This document shows positions 1-11,174 of a stretch of 64,000 nt of DNA, piece by piece. The DNA is from Hemerocallis citrina (taxonomy: Eukaryota > Streptophyta > Magnoliopsida > Asparagales > Asphodelaceae). A program made the position numbers and the translations under genes. The stretch covers positions 6,312,467 to 6,376,466 of the forward strand of contig CM030360.1 in NCBI GenBank assembly GCA_017893485.1, written 5' to 3'. Every line of letters begins with the position of its first letter. Position 1 is the first letter of the stretch. The notes beneath the pieces are model-generated. The model had not been told where the DNA came from, searched no databases, and saw only the letters and a list, made by a program, of their open reading frames with translations.

Positions 1-48
1 AAAAATATGTCCACAATCAAGTTTATGCTAATTTTTATATATCCATAG

Positions 49-1480
49 GTATAACATGATCTTCATTCCGTTCACGGGAAAAGACAACCATGGCGGATGT
101 ATAACTTTTGCTGCTGCGTTGCTCACTAAGGAAGATGTCGATTCTTACACTTGGGTACTTGAGAAATTTAAAGATTGCATGGGTCATTGCCCCTCAATGA
201 TTATTACAGACCAAGACCCTGCATTGAAGATTGCACTTGAACGCGTATTTCCTGGTGTCAGGCGACGCCTGTGCATGTGGCACATCATGCAGAAGTTGCC
301 TTTGAGGCTACCAAATAAAGTGAAAGATGACGACACTTTCAAATCGATGTTGAGGTCGATTGTTTGGACAAGCCTCATTGAGCCACCATAATTTGAAGAT
401 AAGTGGGTTACATTAATGACCGAATACGGAGTTCAAGACGACAATTGGTTGAAGTCAATGTTTCAGATACGAGAATTTTGGATCCCAGCATATTTTAGGG
501 ACTGCCCTATGAGCGGCTTGCTACGAACTACATCAATGTCTGAGAGCGAAAACAATTTCTTCAAAATACACTTCAACCCTCGATCAAACTTGATTGAGTT
601 TTTCATGTTTTTTGAAGGGGCTTTAGAGAAACAGCGAAATGAATACGACAAGTTGAACAACAAGAACACCTTATCTGTCTCCATTCCCATCACCCAGTTG
701 TTGATCGAGAGGCATGCTAGCAAGGTATACACGTCAACAATTTTCAAAGAAACGCAAAAGGAGATCGTCTCTGCATGTTATGATTGTAGCATTGTTAGTA
801 TCACAAAAGGCTCCCTAAGTTCTACATATGAAATAAGTAGTGACAGTAGCGATATAGCAACTGTCACACACAACAACACTGCTGAGGATGTGACATGCAC
901 CTGCAAGAAGTTTACAATGATGGGCTTACTATGTCGGCATATTTTCTGGGTGTTCAAAGATCAAAAACTTGAAGCTATACCTGATAAGTATGTTATCGAC
1001 CGATGGACTAAAACAGCTGAATCGAAGCCAATACACCAACTTGACAACAATGTCCTTAACGACTGCGCAAGCATTGATGAGCAAAAGTCTATCATGAATA
1101 ATTTAATTTCAGATTTTTACTCGTGTATTGGTCTTATTGATGGTAACATCGCAAAGATGTCGAGTTTCCACCGCTGCATCAAAGAACAAATGGCCCTGCT
1201 TAATTCCATCGAAGAGACACAAGATGGTCCGTCTACCAAGAATAGGATGTTCGAAACGCATTTCGGAGCTCCTGCTCCTGAACAAGTCTCGGTGCATCCA
1301 CCAACCAAGGTCAGCACCAAAGAAAGTGGTAGTAGACTTGTTTCTCGTCAAGAAGCTGCGATTGAGCGCAACAAGAAACCGTTGCGTACGTGCAGCATAT
1401 GCATGAAAAAAGTTAGACATGATGCTAGAAATTGTCCTGGCCGAACAGTTGTCGTTGAAGAAGACATCGGAGTCGAATGA
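49..1480 (+). pseudogene. FAR1/FHY3-like MULE transposase, 3' part, one in-frame stop
   Basis: This is the C-terminal two thirds of a Mutator-like (MULE) transposase of the FAR1/FHY3 family, which would bind element ends and catalyse cut-and-paste transposition. The exon starts after a 3' splice site (ccatag|G) at position 48, so the first catalytic Asp lies in an exon left of the window. Visible motifs, in order: the second catalytic Asp region (IITDQDPALKIALERVFP), the MULE CxxH signature (CMWHIMQK), a Glu-containing SESENNFFK segment, a SWIM zinc finger (CTC...LLCRH near 895-945) and a C-terminal CX2CX5HX4C knuckle (CSICMKKVRHDARNC). A TAA at 389-391 interrupts the frame; coding resumes in the same frame immediately after (FEDKW...). 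Apart from that stop the frame is open to the end, so it died recently or the stop is read through. It converges with the Ulp1-like gene on the other strand, an arrangement known from Ulp1-carrying MULEs (Kaonashi/CUMULE type). Confidence 0.85.
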
Positions 1481-1629
1481 TTTTATGCAGTTGCTATTTT
1501 GAATTCAATCTATGTTAATAGGTTACTGTTAATTATTTGATATTTTGTTTCTATGGTGTTGCTATTTTAATATCAAATTTGTAACGTTAATTATATAGTT
1601 ACTTTGAGTTCGAAATAAACAACATAAGT

Positions 1630-2760
1630 TCGTCTAATTGCTATGTAGTTGCTATTTTGTTTTGAGTTTACAGTTGCTATATACAGTTTTGAGTTTATAG
1701 TTTTGAGTTTATACAGTTTTAATTAATTGCTACACAGTTTTGAGTTTGTAGTTGCTATGCAGTTGCTATACACAGTTATTGTTTATTACAGTTGCTATTT
1801 ATAATTATTACAGTTGCTGCTTAAGTGGTCATGTCTTGCTGTATAAATATTACAGTTGCTATTTATAGTTATTACAGTTGCTATTTATAGTTATTACAGT
1901 TGCTATTTACTTGAAATATAGTTATTACAGTTGCAGTTACTGTTTATTATAGTTACTATTTATAATTATTACAGTTTCTTTTTTAAGTTCGAAATAAACA
2001 ACATAAGTTTCTATGTAGTTGCTATGCAGTTGCTAATTAATTGCTATGCAGTTATTATTTACTTGAAATATTGAGTTTCTAATTAATTGATATGCAGTTG
2101 CTATGCAGTTGCTATGCAATTGCTATGCAGTTGCTATTTTGATTTGAGTTTCTATGCAGTTGCTATTTTTGAATTGAAAATATTTATTCCCAAAATAATA
2201 GCAAATGCAGAATCATTCATTCACCATTTCGTTCCATACAGTTACTGTTTATTACAGTTGCTATTCGTAATTGTTACAGTTGCTGTTTAAGTGGCCAGGT
2301 ATTGCTGTATAATTATTTCAGTTGCTATTTATAATTATTACAGTTGCTATTTATAGTTATCACAATTGCTATTTATAGTTATTACAGTTGCTATTTATAG
2401 TTATTACAGTTGCTATTATAGCTATTACAGTTGCTATTTATAGTTATTATAGTTGCTATTTAAAATTAAAGTAATTATGATGTAGGTTTGTAAAAATAAT
2501 AGCAACTGCAGAATCATTCACCATTTCGTTCTATACAGTTGCTATTTATAATTATTACAGTTGCTGTTTTAGTGGCCAAGAATGCTGTATAATTATTTCA
2601 GTTGCTATTTATAGTTATTACAGTTGCTATTTATAGTTATCACAGTTGCTATTTTATAGTTATTACAGTTGCTACTTATAGTTATTACAGTTGCTATTTA
2701 TAGTTATTACAGTTGCTATTTATTGTTATTATAGTTGCTATTTAAAATTAAAGTAATTAT
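1630..2760 (+). repeat. Minisatellite array 1 (CAGTTGCTATTTATAG type), downstream of transposase
   Basis: More than 30 degenerate copies of a unit of about 22 bp read CAGTTGCTATTTATAGTTAT on the plus strand. They are mixed with variants such as GCAGTTGCTATGCAGTTGC and TAATTAATTGCTATGCAG. The array begins about 150 bp after the transposase stop. From 2761 to 2938 it gives way to three copies of a cattagtatacaaaagaatc repeat. No open frame of note is present. The same unit recurs in the introns of the Ulp1-like gene in the opposite strand orientation. Confidence 0.9.
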
Positions 2761-3871
2761 GAAGTATACAAAACAATTAAAGTAATTATGAAGTATATCG
2801 ATCAAAAACAACATCATTCATTAGTATACAAAAGAATCATACTGTTTTGCAATTTCAATACCATTCATTAGTATACAAAAGAATCATTCATTAGTATACA
2901 AAAGAATCATACATCTGACTACTATAATCTAACGACACTCAGACCGTTGGCGGCTTGTAATTAAGCAGAATGGGCCCCAAATCTATTGGCTCATCCACAC
3001 ATTGCTGCTGATAGTGGAGGTTTGAAGCTGCATCAACTTGATGTTTTAAGGTATTAACGTCAGATTTCAATATGGCAGCACAGTACTTAATCCTCAATAC
3101 ATTAAGCTGTCTCTTATTGTTCTTCTTCAAGTCACTATTCCAATTTTTTTCTCCCCCGCCATGATATGTCTCCATGTGGCGCATCAGAAACACTCCACAA
3201 TCCTCCTTGTTTTTGTCGTCCCTCCAAGGCATATTCAGCCTCCGTATATTTACATTCTGCAGTTCCATGGACTCCTTATTTTTTCCTTTTGACTCCAAAA
3301 ATAGATTAAACAATTGGCTCTGCAAGAATGTTTAAAAACAATATTAACTAAATGTAGGCTACACTCACAAAGTTATAAATTTGATGTTGCAATTATCATA
3401 ATGTTCGTACCAGTGATCCTGGAACATCGCCATATTTCGTCTTCAATTCACCAGTATCCATCGCCGAGGAGTTATCAATAAGATCAATGGACATATTCTT
3501 CAAGTCATATACCATCATGTAAAAATGACTTGCATGTATTATTGGAAACACAAACTGCATACGCAAATTAGCAATTTCAAATTAACTAAATAGCAACACA
3601 TTCTTTTTACGTCACAAACTGTAAGATATGCCTAACATTAAAAAAATTAATAACCATCAAACTTACGATGTCATTGCTGCCCAATTTCATCCACTTCGTA
3701 TCAACGATTTCCTCATCAAGTCGCTCGAAGAACTTCTCGCATCGTCTATTCATACTCCATTCTTTAACAGGGTTCACAGCAGTGTATGCCTAACCGTAAA
3801 TTATGTTAGGCCGAAAATAGTGGTGAAACAAACAAATGAATGCAAAAAAAATAATAATAATAAATGAAAAA

Positions 3872-3907
<36 letters not shown>

Positions 3908-4129
3908 TAGTCAGACTCACAGTTAGATATGTAGATGCGAAGAATCTACATGGTGAACCTTTCGACCGAGACATCTCCTTTTGATTGAGTATTATACTCC
4001 AAATATCAATAATTGATGCTTCCACATAAACAGATGGCAAAAGTGAAATCATTTGTTCTCTACTGAGCTGATACTGTCCGGTGTAAAATAAGATCTCCAT
4101 CCTACATCAATAAATAATAAGTCAGCTAT

Positions 4130-4490
4130 AAAAATCCTTAGAATTGCATAAAAACTATTTAGAAACTGCTTAGCAATTAATTAGCAACTGCTTAGCAATT
4201 AATTAGCAACTGCATAGACTCTCAAAACAAAACAGCAACTGCATAGCAATTAATTAGCAACTGCATAGCAACTGCATAACAACTATTTAGAAACTCAATT
4301 TTTCAAGTAAATAGCAATTGCATAGCGATTAATAAGCAATTACATATCAACTGCATAGAAACTCAAAACAAAATAGCAACTACCTAGCAACTAATTAATT
4401 AGCAATTGCATAGCAATTAATTAGCAACTGCATATCAACTGCATAGAAACTCAAAACAAAATAGCAACTGCTTAGCAATTAATTAGCAAA
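4130..4490 (-). repeat. Minisatellite array 2, in an intron of the Ulp1-like gene
   Basis: Repeats of TAGCAACTGCATAGCAATTA on the plus strand, the reverse complement of array 1, fill the intron between exons 4507-4790 and 3921-4101. Read in the direction of Ulp1 transcription they have the same sense as array 1 has relative to the transposase. Confidence 0.9.
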
Positions 4491-5164
4491 ACAAAGGAAA
4501 ACTTACATATCAGCATCAGCATTGTTCATCACCCAGTACCCAATCTTCTTTTTAGCATCAGTCCATCCGTCGGTCAACGCCACTTCCCTACGGACGTACG
4601 GGGAAATTAATTTTTCAGTCTTCTTTTTTTCTGTTTGTTTCCGGCGTACCATGTGGTGTGCAGTCTCAATAGGGTTTTTGCCTTTCAAAATATCAGAATT
4701 CTTCTTCGCCTTATTGATCTCCACACCCTCTTCTGGACCTTTCACAATCAAGTATTCCCCTATATTAGTCGGAGTATGCGTCTCGGTCTCCTATGAAGTG
4801 TTGGTAACAAATATTCTAGTTAACATCATTCAAAAAATTGCACAACAATTGAATTAAATCTTAAAAACAACAATCCAAATACCTTGCCACTTCCCATGTT
4901 TATCTGACACTTTTTATTTTCTAGCTCCGCATCTCGATCAACCTTTAAACATAAATACTACTCCCATAAGCAAATGCAGCATGATTATACAGCAACTGTA
5001 ATGATTATAAATAGCAACTGCAATACCAATACCTGACTAGGAAATCGACGTTTTCTAACAGGATTTCGAGGTTTTCTAACAGCTTTTTTCGCCCATTCAA
5101 CATTTTGTTGACAATAATTTGTTTTCTCCTCCATCAATTCCTAAACACAAAAAAAAGGAAAAAA

Positions 5165-5835
5165 CATTATGGGAACTGTAATAACTATAAATAGCAACTA
5201 TAATAACTATAAATAGCAACTGCATAACTATAAATAGCAACTGCATAGCAGTTAATTAGCAACTGCATAACTGTAAATAGCAACTGTAATAACTATAAAT
5301 AGCAACTGTAATAACTATAAATAGCAACTGTAATAACTATAAATAGCAACTGCATAGCAGTTAATTAGCAACTGCATATCAACTGCATAAAAACTCAAAA
5401 CAAAATAGCAACTGCATAGCAATTAATTGGCAGTTGTATAACAACTAGATAGAAAATCAAAACAAAATAGCAACTGCATAGCAATTATTTAGAAACTCAA
5501 TTTTTAAAGTAAATAGCAACTGCATAGTAATTAATAGTTATAAATAGCAACTGCATAGCAACTGCATAGTAAACAAAATCAAAACAAAATAGCAACTGTA
5601 ATAACTATAAATAGCAACTGTAATAACTATAAATAGCAACTGTAATAATTATAAATAGCAACTGTGATAACTATAAATAGCAACTGCATAGCAGTTAATT
5701 AGCAACTGCATATCAACTGCATAAAAACTCAAAACAAAATAGCAACTGCTTAGCAAGTAATTAGCAATTGCATAGCAACTGCATAGCAATTAATTAGCAA
5801 GTACATACATTAAACGTAGCAAAAAAGATAACATT
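5165..5835 (-). repeat. Minisatellite array 3, in an intron of the Ulp1-like gene
   Basis: About 25 copies of AACTATAAATAGCAACTG-type units and the ATTAGCAACTGCATA variant occupy the intron between exons 5849-5893 and 5033-5140, again sense with respect to Ulp1 transcription when read on the minus strand. Confidence 0.9.
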
Positions 5836-7689
5836 TGTAAGGTATGACCTGTGCTGTTTTTCCTTCCTCCTTCTCAGTGCTCTCATTGTGTGCCTACAAA
5901 ATACACAAGTATTTCAATTAAAATAACTTTTCGTATAGGGAAAGTTGAAAAGGAAAAAAATATAATTCATTATTTATCAACCTGCAACAAGGGATCTTGA
6001 ACCTGCTCAGCTCCCGTATCATCGTCACATTTCAGTTGTGTTAATCCAAGGCTGAAACTTGGCTAATTATGTCCCAATACACTCATGTCTGGCCGATCTG
6101 TTTTAGCGGCCACTTCTTTATTAAACGCGAAACGTTTAACAGCTACTTCCTCAAGCACCTTCAACTGATCAAATACATCATCCTGAGCCCAGAATGAATC
6201 GTACATGTTCTGTGTGCTACCAGCTTACTGATCTGCCAAATTTTCATTTTCTACTGGTACATTGACTGTACAACCCAATAGTACTTGAGCCTTGTCAACC
6301 ATATTCTTGACATTCGGATCAGACATGATCTCTGCTGGCGCATCTCGAACTATTGACATTAGATCAACCATCGTATCAGCCAATATTTTCGCCTTGGTAA
6401 GGAATTTATCCACAAACAAACGAACAGCGCCTCCGGCTTCACTACTTTCACCATCGGTTGACATTCCCGTAGGCTTCTCAGATCCTTTTTCAAGAACTTC
6501 AGCATCTTTATCTTCTTCAAGTTCCTCACCCGACCATTCGATTCGGTCGCAAAGATGTCCCGTCCCAAAACCTCCGTGTTTCTTTTCATCCTTCTCCCGC
6601 TTCAACATCTCACCAAACGTCCAAACCTTTATTAACGGAAAACATCTTGGGACGGTTCTTCTCAAGAACACGACACGATCGAGGTAAAGAACCTACAAAA
6701 GATATGAAAAAATAATACAATGAAAAATAATATCAAAAACAGGACTCGATCGAGATAAAGAGCTGAAAAAATCAATTAACCCAATATTTTATTAGTTGCA
6801 ACTTATAGATATTCATATTGCTAATTATAGTACACAAAATATATATTTATGAAGTACGAAAAAACTCACCACAATGAACAAGGTCGGGCCCATGAAGTTT
6901 TTTGTTTTTTTTCCCTCCCATTTCAGCTTCCATTCTACGAGGCATCTCACCATGTAATCACCCCAGTCATACTCCCTTAGCGTCGACATACATTCCAAGT
7001 TGCTCAGTATTTGGGGATTCACATACCCATTGCCCGGATTTTCAAATAGGCAAGCTCCTAATAAAACCACGAAATGACGCTTGAACCATACGCCACCATC
7101 AACCTCGGCAAGCATCTTGTCCTTCAGAGTATTGATTAATACTCTATCTTTCCTAATCTGCTGTTTCCACTCCAAAACCTTTGGACATACTGCCCTTCTC
7201 CGCTTTCTATCTAATTGGCGCTTACCTCTCGGCAGTCCAAAAATTAGTGCAGCGTCATCGGATTCCACATGAAGTGACCGTCCATTATCCATCTTCAATT
7301 CGCAGCTCCTAGGATCAAAGTGATCAAGAACCCAATACGCCAAAGAAGCTGGTACCTTCGTGGTTTTCAAATACAGGATGTTACCAAATCTCATTTCAAC
7401 AACAGCACGTCGCTGTGCATCCTTCATGTCTTTAATAGCATTCACCAGAATACGGGAGCATGTCCTACTAAGTACAACTGGCTCATCGGCGACGCTCTCA
7501 GCTGGCTTCTCATTACCCCTTTTATTTCCAGCATCTACTTTGACAAAGTCGTCGTTTACATTCTTCTGACAACTATCAATATTTGCTTCATTTCTAACAT
7601 TAAGTGCGCAACTTGAACTTCTTTTCGAAGTACTTTCACCTTTGAAATAAATAACACAAAGACATCAATTACAACAAGCTTTTAAATGT

Positions 7690-8700
7690 AATGAGCAATT
7701 GCATAAGAACTAGATTGCAACTGAATAATATCAAATTAGAAACAAAATCTTTCATGTAAATAGCAACTGCATAGCAATTGATTAGCAACTGCATAGACTC
7801 TCAAAACAAAATAGCAACTGCATAGCAATTAATGTTAGAAATAGCAACTGTAATAATCATAAATAACTATAAATAGCAACTGTAATAATTATAAATAGCA
7901 ACTGTAATAACTATAAATAGCAACTGCATAGCAGTTAATTAGCAACTGCATATCAACTGCATAAAAACTCAAAACAAAATAGCAACTGTAATAGCAACTG
8001 TAATAGCAACTGTAAATAGCAACTGTAATAACTATAAATAGCAACTGTAATAACTATAAATAGCAACTGAAATAAATATAAATAGCAACTGTGATAACTA
8101 TAAATAGCAACTGCATATTAACTGCATAGAAACTCAAAACAAAATAGCAACTGCATAGCAATTAATTAGCAATTGCATAGCAACTGGATAGCAACTATTT
8201 AGAAAATCAATTTTTCAAGTAAATAGCAACTGCATAGTAATTAATAGAAACTGTTGAATGCAAAAACCATCAATAACATAGTAGCAACTCTTGAATGCAT
8301 TTCAATAGCAACTGTAATAATTATAAATAGCAACTGTAATAATTAAAAACTCAAAACAAAATAGCAACTGTAATAGCAACTGTAAATAGCAACTGTAATA
8401 ACTATAAATAGCAACTGAAATAAATATAAATAGCAACTGTAATAACTATAAATAGCAACTGTGATAATTATAAATAGCAACTGCATATCAACTGCATAAA
8501 AACTCAAAACAAAATAGCAACTGCATAGCAATTAATTAGCAATTGCATAGCAACTGGATAGCAACTATTTAGAAAATCAATTTTTCAAGTAAATAGCAAC
8601 TGCATAGTAATTAATAGAAACTGTTGAATGCAAAAAACATCAATAACATAGTAGCAACTGTTGAATGCATTTCAATAGCAACTGTTGAATGCAAAAACTA
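7690..8700 (-). repeat. Minisatellite array 4, in the first intron of the Ulp1-like gene
   Basis: This fills most of the 1.3-kb intron 1. Besides the short unit it contains a larger duplication: about 7985-8270 and 8365-8650 are near copies of each other, both ending in the same TAATAGAAACTGTTGAATGC segment. Orientation matches arrays 2 and 3. Confidence 0.9.
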
Positions 8701-9418
8701 TTTTTTTTAGGCCCTAAATAGCAACTGCCTGTATTGTTATTATTTTTTTATGCCCTATACAACCCCTTAATTCGAAAGTTTTGCCCTAAATAGCCAAACT
8801 TTTAAAGCATTTCAAAAATCATTTTACAGGAAAAATTATCACGAAAAAGATTCAGAAATTTATAATTAAAACAACGAATTGTTCGGGGATTCAATAATGT
8901 AAAACGAATTGCAAGAAAATAAAATAATAAAAGGCGACATCGGAATAATTTTATTAAAAAAAAAACCCTCACCGACGCCGGCGCCGTCGCAAATGAGCCT
9001 CTTCATGTTCTTTTTCGGTGACATGTCTAACCAAATTGAAATCGCCTAAACTACGATCTCCTAGGTCTTGTCGCGAGTGTTCAGTAATTTTCGATGATGA
9101 AGGAATGAAATCGTGCGGGAAAAAAACTCTGGACTTTTTTTGTTGTGTTATTACTAGGGTTAAGGGATAAAAAATGGTGATTGATTCTGCATTTGCTATT
9201 AATGGGATACAAAATCACGTTCCATATTTTTCGGGAACCAAATATTTCTCTCTCCAATTTGAAAGATTTACCTAAACCGTCACACACCAAAAAAAGTCTA
9301 TACATTAGGATCTATTATCATTTTTTGTAGTTGCATAATCTCAGCCATTCAAAATGATTTGATGAGTGGTAGAGAGAGGCCCTTAGGTTCTCACCCCAGG
9401 GCTGGTTCTCACCTGAAC

Positions 9419-9422
9419 CGGC

Positions 9423-9465
<43 letters not shown>
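9419..9465. repeat. (TA)n microsatellite
   Basis: An uninterrupted TA tract of about 45 bp. It directly follows a G/C-richer segment containing gggctggttctcacctgaac. Confidence 0.95.
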
Positions 9466-9466
<1 letters not shown>

Positions 9467-10342
9467 AAAATAGCCTGGGACGGTAGTTTATCTACCGTCA
9501 TTCTTATGTTTTGGCATCTAGCGGTACTTTGGGAATTGACGGTGTATAATGCTTCGTCTCTGATTTTTTTTTTTTTTTTTTCTCCTTTTTCAAACGGGAT
9601 ATAATCCTTCGTCCTAACACACTTTTTGTACGTCTACTCTATGAGACGAAATTTAATCTTTCGTCTCTACTGACGGACGAAAGATTATAGGTCGTTAGCT
9701 ATATTTTGCATTTGGCCAAATCGTCTGCTATATTTGGCAAGGCACTATTCATTGTACACCCATATTTTGCAAATTAACACTTGGCAAGGCACTATTCATC
9801 GTCGATTTTTTAAAATTAAAATCCATAATTTGGATTGAAATGACTACAGCTGAAATCTAAATTTTCTATTTCTATATGTCAAATATCCAAAATTTGAGTT
9901 GGAATGACTACAAATGCTCTATGCACTTGGTTGGTTTTATGGGGATATGCTCCACTTCCTTGAAAACATGTTAGTTGTATTAATGCAAGATCGATAGTTT
10001 TGTTAGCAAGGAGGTAGTGATCATGCGTTTATTAATAAAAAGAAGTAGAGATTAACCAAGCAATCGACAATATGATTTGGTGAGGTGTGGATCGGACAAG
10101 GATGATAGTTGGATTTGCTTGAAAAGTAGATTGGGGAACTACATTTTGGTGTTTTGGTATAACTGATGTCAAGACTGTTCTTCATAATATGTCACTTTCA
10201 ATTTTTTTGATGATGAAGAGGAACCAAAGAATCATATAACGAGACAATTAATGTGTGCAGTGTACATACTCATTTTCATCCGAGATCATCGAGCATAAAA
10301 ATGGATGAAAAACACATGTAAATCCGAGATCATCCGTAGCAT
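9466..10342. other. Non-coding stretch, no gene seen
   Basis: No supported coding region. It contains short direct copies of ttggcaaggcactattcat (near 9737 and 9781) and several short words around gacgaaag/cttcgtc that could pair (9560-9690). This may be a degenerate small transposon, but I could not define ends. Confidence 0.5.
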
Positions 10343-10522
10343 CAGGGCCCGCCCCCACCTTGAGGCAGGTGAGGCGGCCATCTCAGACTCCTAGATATTT
10401 TGCAATTTTAAGAGTCCCCCAAATTTATATTCATCTTAAAACGATAAGTATTTCCTTTGTGTGTAAAAAAATTGTAATTAGGGGTTTCCCAAAACAATTA
10501 TTTGGGCCCTTCGCCTGCCCCA
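10343..10522. mobile_element. hAT-like short non-autonomous repeat, copy 1
   Basis: It starts CAGGGCCCGCCCC and ends gggcccttcgcctgcccc. The core (gcggcc..., gcaattttaagagtc) is shared with the 16102-16298 repeat. The GC-rich CAGGGC...GCCC terminus is typical of plant hAT-derived repeats. No convincing 8-bp target duplication was seen. Confidence 0.45.
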
Positions 10523-11174
10523 GAATAATTCACACCAAAGATATTTCACTTTTTTGTGCTCATATCTACTGGACTTCTACATTAAGAGACTTTCACACAT
10601 TATAAATTGCCTGTACTTTTCACACCAACCATTCCGAATGTATCATTGAAAATACCGAAAAACATTATTCATTTCGGAAATAAAGTATATCTTCTAATTC
10701 AAAATGTATTACCACATTTCATATGCTTTAGAAGGACATGTATTGCACTTGTCAAATAATCGAAACAACCAAGTTACTTCAAAATTTGGTATTCAAGCTG
10801 CATGCCATGTGATTTCTTAAGACTTGATCTATATTTGAATCAAATTAAGGCCCTCTTTGTTAAAGTCCCACTGCAAAGCTGCCTCTTATAGTCCTATCAA
10901 TTAAAGGTCTGCAAAGGAGTCAAAAAATTATGCAGAATGATTCTCATACAATGAAGATACTGTTTGTACATCTGGAAATCAAAAGCTGAAGCAAAGCCTT
11001 TTTAACTAAGGCACTCTATATGATAAGAACCATAAATCATATTGTACCTTATCAAAAGGCTACATTCAAAGTTAGAAAGCGTTAACATAAAGCTACAACA
11101 AGAATTTCACAGATTGTTTCAACTGCATTTATCTTTTTTTTTTATAACCCAAAACAGGAAAAGCTCGGCTTTCT
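10523..11174. other. Non-coding stretch downstream of the bL28m-like gene
   Basis: AT-rich sequence with no open frame that looks coding. It would contain the 3' UTR and terminator of the minus-strand gene starting at 14937. Confidence 0.4.

Larger units (their letters stand above)
2939..9024 (-). pseudogene. Ulp1-like (C48) SUMO-protease family transposon gene, 11 exons, two in-frame stops
   Basis: Product: a MULE-borne Ulp1-like protein; the family cleaves SUMO-type conjugates. I assembled exons 8973-9024, 6870-7639, 5982-6692, 5849-5893, 5033-5140, 4883-4942, 4507-4790, 3921-4101, 3667-3789, 3411-3554 and 2939-3319. Every junction has GT-AG and the phases fit, giving 2859 nt. The 52-nt first exon starts MSPKKNMKR, a basic NLS-like stretch. 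Exon 2 has the segment typical of the N-termini of plant Ulp1 transposon proteins (VEMRFGNILYLKTTKVP...IFGLPRG). The protease domain spans the last four exons: HFYMMVYDLK (catalytic His), DLIDNS (Asp) and DCGVFLMRHMETY (Cys), so the triad is present. Stops TAA 6225-6227 and TAG 6063-6065 fall in exon 3; both fit C-to-T changes of Gln codons. Exon 5 has a basic patch (RKPRNPVRKRR). The gene converges with the transposase. Exon limits are by eye; the exon 1 choice is the least certain. Confidence 0.8.

Noticed and set aside
9366..9420. Possible transposon end (ggctggttctcacctgaaccgg)
   Set aside because: It looks like a known type of plant DNA-transposon terminus, but I found no second end or target duplication.
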